A stretch of DNA of 64,000 bases, taken from assembly GCA_028583605.1 (NCBI GenBank), contig CM053326.1, positions 30,797,431 through 30,861,430 on the forward strand, written 5' to 3'. A program made the translations under genes and the position numbers. Source of the stretch: Dastarcus helophoroides. Its lineage: Eukaryota > Arthropoda > Insecta > Coleoptera > Bothrideridae. Below the pieces are notes generated by a model, which worked only from the letters and a program-made list of their open reading frames with translations, had not been told where the DNA came from and did no database searches. Position 1 is the first letter of the stretch; each line of letters starts with the position of its first letter. Positions 58,143-64,000 of the stretch are shown here, piece by piece.

Positions 58143-58690
58143 TTTTTTTTAAGTTTAATCCACTCACAAAGGGTAACTCCATTATGCTTTCAAAGCACTG
58201 CGAGTAGGATGCGGAAACAAAGATAGATGCCTATGAACCGCCTTAAACAAGAATACGTTGTAATTTTTGGGGAAAAATTCCTTTCGGTAACAAGTTCCAT
58301 AACTTGGAAGTGCTACAGAAAAAAGAGTCTCCGTAGACAGAAGTATTATTGAAGGTCGAAACTGATTTTCTCCACGCTCATGGCGTCTCAGTAGAGGTGG
58401 AGATTTAACTTCCTTTCCAGCTTTTTGGGCGTCTTTTTTCCCGGCTTTTCTTTGATTTCTCGCTATTCTTATCAATCTTCCGCCTTCCGCTCTTTGAACA
58501 TGTTCATTCCATTCTCTGCTTCTTGCTTTAGCGAATCTTACTACATCTCTATTCCGCATTCTTCTCTCACGACTTGGTTCCTTACTCTTTCTCTTCTTGT
58601 TTTCCCCACTCTGGTTCTCAGAGTGTTCATTTCAGTTGTTCGCATTAGTTGTTTAATTTTTCTTGTGTCAGCTATGTTTTTTTTTAAGTT
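58143..58690 (-). mobile_element. Chimeric retrotransposon 3' fragment
   Basis: On the minus strand, 58275-58182 encodes the end of the jockey-like protein seen next door (FPKNYNVFLFKAVHRHLSLF), followed by its 3' tail and a poly(A) (plus-strand T run at 58140-58151). The part 58680-58390 is different: TLRTRVGKTRRERVRNQVVR, REECGI, REWNEHVQRAEGGRLIRIAR, which resembles the C-terminal region of another non-LTR clade (RTE-like or R1-like). The two pieces share one open frame of 125 codons, so they are fused. Confidence 0.65.
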
Positions 58691-59760
58691 TAATCCACTC
58701 GCAAAGGGTAACCCCATTACGCTTTCAAAAGACTGCGAGTAGGAAGCGGAAACAAGGATAGATGACGATGAACCACCTTCTTAAACAAGGATAAGTTGTA
58801 ATTTTTGGGGAAAATTCCTTTCGGTAACAAGTTCCATAACTTGGAAGTTCCATAGAAAAAAGGGTCTCCGTAGACAGAAGTCCTCACTGTGTCAAGCTGG
58901 ACCGCACAGGAATTTGCTGTCTCCCACTGTCTAGTACGCCTCAAGAATCTTGCCCTTGGGGGATCAATCCTATTAGTTCCTGCGAGCACCTTTCCATGAT
59001 AGTACTTGTAGAAAAGAGACAAGTCACCAACCATAAGCCTGTGCTCCAGTGTTTCGAGAGAATCGGTCAGACTCCCGTCATCAATTAGGCGAATCGCTCT
59101 TCTTTGAATTGCATCCAAGAGAGCTAAAGGGTATTTTGGGGCTGAACTACAAACATGAGAACAGTATTCTAGTGCTGGCCGAACTTGGGCTTTGTATAGT
59201 GAGGGTAGCTGATGAGATGTGAAGTACTTTTTAGCTCTAAAAAGAAAGCCTAGCTTCTGAGAGGCCGATTTGACAATGGCGCGCACATGATCGTCCCAAG
59301 AGAAATTAGTGCTCGCATTCACTCCTAGGATAGGTAGATTAGATCCCATGGGAAGGATTTTACCGTCCATTAGTATGTTTTTTGCATTATCCCTTGATGT
59401 TTTCTTAGAGAAAACCGCGGCATGAGTTTTTGAAGCGTTGAAGTCGACCAAATTGTTCTTACCCCATTCCAGAATAATCCCGAGATCCCGATTAATCGTT
59501 TATCTGCTGTTCCCTTAGTCGATCTGAAGCAGCGATAGATAATGGTTTGTCGGAGAAAAAAGATGACACAAGGTTATTATCATCTGCGTAGCTGTATATA
59601 GGATTGGAACTTGAAACTAAGAGAAATAGAGTAGGAGACAGAACAGACCCCTGAGGCACCCCTGCGTTAATCGCAAATGTCTCCGATGAGATGCCATCGA
59701 CGACAACCTGAAGAGATCTGTCAGCGAGAAAATTGGATATCAAATGTCTATTCCTTTCGA
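58676..59760 (-). pseudogene. Jockey-like non-LTR reverse transcriptase, 3' part
   Basis: Minus-strand frames 59743-59492 and 59451-58717. The first has VDGISSETFAINAGVPQGSV, SPTLFLL and catalytic SYADDNNLVSS. After a single frameshift near 59490 the second continues with the thumb and C-terminal region (ASKTHAAVFSKKT, ILGVNASTNFSWDDH, LYKAQVRPALEYCSHV, RRAIRLI) to the natural stop. A poly(A) tail follows (T run near 58676-58684). 5' truncated at about 59750. Better preserved than its relative at 11-12.3 kb. Confidence 0.85.
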
Positions 59761-61304
59761 CTTTTACGCCAAAATTCCTAGTTATTTTTGGAATTTCAAG
59801 TTTAAAATAAAAATGGTGGAAAAGACTTGAAAGAAATTACAAGTTTAAAACAGAAAATTTGACGAAAAGTTCTAAATTTTCGAAAAAAAAACTTGATACG
59901 TATGTAGAAAAAATTCAACATTTCGAGTTGCCCAGTGATTAATACCAATAACTTGAAGATTCACAAACTAGTAATAAAAATCAAAATGAATATAGCGTGA
60001 CAATATACAGTACACCTAGATCAACGGACGGAATCGAAAATCGTTTTTTAAGCTAATACAAATATTGAAATGTAGCAAATGGTATATGGAGTAAGTTCTC
60101 TATTCATGACTTGACATTTTTCAATAGTAGAACAAACCACGACCGACGGTCGAGGTATGCAATTTATACAAAAAAATCTCAAAAATTGATATACAAATCT
60201 TGTCCCCTAAAACCAAGATTTCTATATCAATGTTTCAGACTAAATATACATTACTAAGTATTTTTGACAAAGCATGGTCGCTATGGAAGGGAGAGACACG
60301 TTAAAACACAATTTCACCAGTTTCTCTCCTATTTAGAGGCTCCTAGCTTGAAGACGATAGGCGATGGGGTAATTTGAATACCGGATATCAATTGTGACGT
60401 CTCAAAATTAGTTAGATTAGATATCTTTAGTTATATGTTTGACAAAGCATAGTCACTATGTGAGGAAGAGACACATAAAATCCCTATTTCCCTCAATTTT
60501 TTAAGATAACCAAGGACCAGTCCGTTCTGCGAAAAAAAGAAAAAAATACATCACTGGGGTTAATTGGAAAGATGAACTTTTGAATTTAATTTCGAAATCT
60601 TATACACGAGGATAAAAACTACAAGTTTAAAGTCGGAATTTTAAAATAAAAATCAAAACTTTTGAAACAAAATGATAATAAAATATTACAACTCTAAAAA
60701 CAAATTTAAATTTAACAAATTCTTAAATTGACAAAAATGGTATTTTTATGTAATAGCGCCAACGCTTGCATGACAAAGACCAGATGAAGTTCGATTAATC
60801 AAAAAATCTAATTATTCATATCGAATACTGGCGCCAAGAAATTATCCTTCTTGATCAAATCGAGCTAGTCCATCTAGCCTGTGAACTCGTCCATAATATA
60901 CCGGAGTGAGACAGCTTCAACTTTAGATTCATTTATTATAAAATTATATAAAAGATGGCATTTTAATACAATGTATGTAAAAATTTAATAATATATATAT
61001 TACTGACATTTGTGTTATAATAGAGAGCTCATTCTTCATAAGATATTGTAAAGTGTACACTGTAAATATTGATGTTTTCTTTCTTAGCCACAATAACGTA
61101 GAATAATGAAAATACATCCACATTTTGGCTTTTATTACAAAAAATATGAACATTTAAAAAATTTTATCCAATACAATCTAAATACCACTATCAACTGATT
61201 CTAAGACCAGTCTTAAAAAATATATATTTTTTAAAAAACACTGGCTCTGTACACATCTATTAATAATTAAGTACTGTAAGAGGTTTATGTTCTTTTCTGT
61301 AGGT
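59761..61304. other. Intergenic repeat-bearing stretch
   Basis: No gene. It holds a fragment of the hammerhead-like repeat (ATACAAATCTTGTCCCC-TAAAACCAAGA, 60190-60222) and a direct duplication (TGACAAAGCATGGTCGCTAT near 60266 and TGACAAAGCATAGTCACTAT near 60441). The rest is AT-rich. Confidence 0.5.
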
Positions 61305-61948
61305 AGGGAGATTTACATAAGAGTATGACTCTCACAAGTCCGAAATGCAACCCAACTATTCACGAGTAGGACGCATAAAATTATAATAATAAAGTTGGAG
61401 AGCCTCGACATCATGCCTGACAGTATCATATGTGCAGAAATAACACCCGAAATTCAGTCAGAGTTCCGCGGTCTAGAATTCAAGCCTATTTGCAAAATGA
61501 AGAAAGACAATTTGAAATCTTTTAGCATAATTTTAATCTGTAACAAAGATGGTAACTCCGGTTATAACTTTGTTGAGAAGTAACTGGGGTTGCTATGGGA
61601 AAAAGTAATTGATAATAATTTTGTAAATCTACAACAGTATGTCAGAAGCGTTACAAGTTTTTTATTTCTGTGTAATTCATTGGCTACAATAAAACTTTAT
61701 TAGTGGATGCTGAGTGTGAATTCTTACGAGACAGAGATTCGTCACTAAGTGCAAAAAGAATCCAAACCCCTTTTACAAATCTTGTTTTACAATAGTTGTC
61801 GATTAATCTAATTTTGTGAATTTTCTAAATAAATAAGAGATGCCCAAAGTTAAAATTTACTACTTTTATTAAATCTAGACATCATCAAATATTGATGTTG
61901 GATTGGATTTCATGCTCATGAGAGTCGTACTCTTATGTGAATCGCCCT
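61305..61948. mobile_element. MITE with ACATAAGAGTA inverted ends
   Basis: Left AGGGAGATTTACATAAGAGT and right ACTCTTATGTGAATCGCCCT are inverted, extending to GACTCTCA on each arm. About 640 bp. The 62-codon frame at 61395-61583 lies inside it and is not recognisable. Confidence 0.6.
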
Positions 61949-62711
61949 AAATGAAAAACAACATAACCAATACTAAAGATAATACTGATAAAATTTAAAT
62001 AACTTGAAACTTTAACAGTTAAAATAGAATTTATCCCTAAATTATTATTGCAGTTGAAATTCTTACATAAATGTTTCGCTATAAGTAGTATACAATAATA
62101 TATAACTTTGGTAAATATTAATTACAATAACTTTATCGCTAATAAAATATGTATTCAAATACCAACATTGCAGTGATATCATCACTATTTCTAGGAAATT
62201 AGAAAAACTAAAAAATAAAATAATTTCTCTTTTTTCGATACTACTTTGATTAAAACATTCTCTAACCTAAGAAAATATGTTTTCTATGATGATATATTTC
62301 CACAAAATAAATTTCTATTCATTTAACAAAAACTTAATGGAACTGAACCATTAGTCAACATAAAGCTATATTTCTACAATAAAATCTAACCTATTTTTTA
62401 ATAACACATTATGGACGGATAAAGTACAGGTAACAATAAAAATTAAAAATAACACAAAGTTTGCATAAACCATTTACTTATAGTGAAGTATTAAATTTCC
62501 TCAAAATATAGTCAACCTGCCAAATTGTTATGACAATTGATTAAAAGTAGTTACGAATCCAACTTTTTTTTTAATGGAAGCCTCAAAATTTCAACTTTTG
62601 ATGTCATTTGTAATTTAACCTTCTACACTACAAATCTCGAAATTTCTATCGTAAAAAAGTTAAAATTTCGATTCTAAATGCGAAAATTGGAAAATAGATA
62701 AACCATCAAAG
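61949..62711. other. Downstream region of fritz
   Basis: AT-rich sequence immediately 3' of the fritz stop codon (fritz runs on the minus strand). It likely includes the 3' UTR; several TTTATT words could be polyadenylation signals on that strand, none decisive. Confidence 0.4.
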
Positions 62712-63837
62712 TTATACTACCCCAAAGTGCACAACTTTTATTTTAGGACTCGACGTGTTGTCGTTTGGTTCAGACTTACGAATAGGCGTGAAATCCTTCA
62801 GATAATCTTCGTTGGGATGGCACAAGGGTAAGCTGTCCTGCAGTTCCTTTTGCGGGTCGGTTATATGCGCCGGCAAAGGTGGACGAACCGGCCGCTTGAC
62901 CTCAGGCACTATGAAAGCTGTAACCGTATCGGAGAATTTAACTTTGGCTTGGGGTTTCTTGTGAGGTGGTACCGCTGGTGGCTGGGTGGTACCATTGGTA
63001 GGTTTCACCGGAACGAACGAACTTTTAACGCCGCTGCTGAAGCCGTTCGACAGGAGAGGTTTCGCTTTGTTATAATCGTTATTGTTTAGGGTATTCCCCG
63101 GGTAGAAAGACGATGGTATTCGCAGGGGGAGTGGTTTTATTTGCAGCGGGGTTCTGTATTTGTTGACCGCGTCGTTGTATATATCAAACGGTGAGCCGGT
63201 TCCGACCAACGGGATGCCGATGTTACTATTCAGGAGACTAGGTAGAGAAGAGGTGAAAGGTAAGGGTGGGGGTTGAATGGTAACTTTTGGTGTATTTGTT
63301 TTGAAGTTTGGAGGTACTTGAGGCGCTTTTACGTAAGTAGCTTTAGGAGTCGAATTAATTTTGGCGAAATCCGCCGAAGATCGTACGTACGACGTACTTG
63401 AAGGTTGATAAGTTTGAGGCTCAGCTTCGTTAAAGTTTGTAGTTAGAAAATTATCGCAGTTAAGAGAAAGTGGTGGTATATATTGGGCACTACTCAAGGA
63501 AGATTCATCGTCATCTTCTGCATGTTCCGATTCGGATTCTTCTTCGTTGCCGTTGGATGTATTGGAACATGACGATTCTGAAGAAGCTGAAACAGATCAT
63601 TAGACGAAAATTAGACTTTGGGCATTATTACGTACCCTGACTGGAAGTTCTACTTATCAGAGCCGTGGCTTGCGACTTGGCTGAAGAAGCAACATCGCTT
63701 TCGCCTAATTTCTGAGCAATAAAATGAATATCCATAAATAAGTCGTGATGTCCAATATCAAGAGCTAAGGCGAAAGCACTTTCCAGCAAACCGGCGCGAA
63801 TCAAATTATGAAAAAATCTACGCGTTAACGACGCCAC
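62712..63837 (-). CDS. frtz: Fritz / WDPCP planar polarity effector, C-terminal exons (partial)
   Basis: Two exons: 63636-63837 (entered in phase 0, left in phase 1) and 62712-63586 (stop at 62712), together 358 residues. The first encodes VASLTRRFFHNLIRAGLLESAFALALDIG and DLFMDIH, the conserved helical segment after the WD repeats of fritz/WDPCP. That protein acts in planar cell polarity and, in vertebrates, in ciliogenesis with the CPLANE complex. The last exon is a disordered tail, acidic at first (EEESESEHAEDDDESS), then Pro/Ser/Asn-rich. Introns show normal GT-AG sites. The WD-repeat part must lie beyond the right edge of the window. Identification rests on the helical segment; the tail is poorly conserved. 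Confidence 0.8.
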
Positions 63838-64000
63838 CTGAAAAAATTTCAAATAATTCTAAGCGGGCCCACCGGAATTAAGTAAAATACATAGAGATGT
63901 TCAGAGGCAGCAGTTTCATGTAAAAATGAAGATTTTTCAAAATTTCTTAACCTTTTAGTGACCATTTGACCAAATGTTTGTCTTATCTTGGGTTGAAATC

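Noticed and set aside
61395..61583. A 62-codon plus-strand frame
   Set aside because: Lies wholly within an inverted-repeat element, has no recognisable domain and no splice or polyadenylation context.
1..64000. CRISPR arrays, rRNA genes and prokaryotic-type operons
   Set aside because: None seen; the window is eukaryotic, with intron-containing genes, and the regular repeats are transposon or satellite in nature.

Overview
The window is nuclear DNA of an insect. It is AT-rich and crowded with repeats, genes have short introns with GT-AG sites, and one gene is a ZAD-type zinc finger protein, a class typical of insects. A beetle is possible, but the sequence alone does not fix the order. About one tenth of the window is host coding sequence; most of the rest is transposon debris and a peculiar degenerate repeat built on CGAAATTTCGA.

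Layout. 1-6.6 kb: three foldback/MITE elements and a decayed R1-like non-LTR retrotransposon. 6.66-15.1 kb (+): a four-exon rhodopsin-class peptide receptor whose 6.6 kb third intron holds another decayed non-LTR element and several palindromes. 15.4-33.9 kb (-): 26 exons of an axonemal inner-arm dynein heavy chain, DNAH1 type, 1789 codons with no frame break, from the N-terminal tail through AAA1 to the Walker A loop of AAA2. Its remaining ~2300 residues are not in the window. 34.8-37.1 kb: an array of CGAAATTTCGA repeats. 37.1-43.7 kb: a non-LTR retrotransposon split by a young Gypsy-type LTR element (374 bp LTRs, 4 bp target duplication). 46.24-50.8 kb (+): a four-exon ZAD/C2H2 zinc finger gene with two apparent single-base frame breaks. 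51.9-54.9 kb: a hAT-like element filled with the CGAAATTTCGA array. 55.46-57.66 kb (+): mitochondrial asparaginyl-tRNA synthetase, three exons. 58.1-59.8 kb (-): non-LTR retrotransposon 3' ends, one chimeric. 62.7-63.84 kb (-): the last two exons of fritz/WDPCP, a planar polarity and ciliogenesis effector.

The host genes do not form an operon or an evident pathway. DNAH1 (motile cilia or sperm flagella) and fritz (ciliogenesis and polarity) are both cilium-related, but at 30 kb apart this may be chance. The main oddities are the missing 3' half of DNAH1 with a complete opposite-strand receptor gene where its next exons should be, a 49-nt GC-AG intron in DNAH1, a Gypsy element whose polyprotein frame stays open across a deletion of protease and most of reverse transcriptase, and a repeat family in which satellite-like arrays travel inside a terminal-inverted-repeat element. 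Exon borders were placed by eye from splice signals, reading phase and family conservation; no alignment was run.
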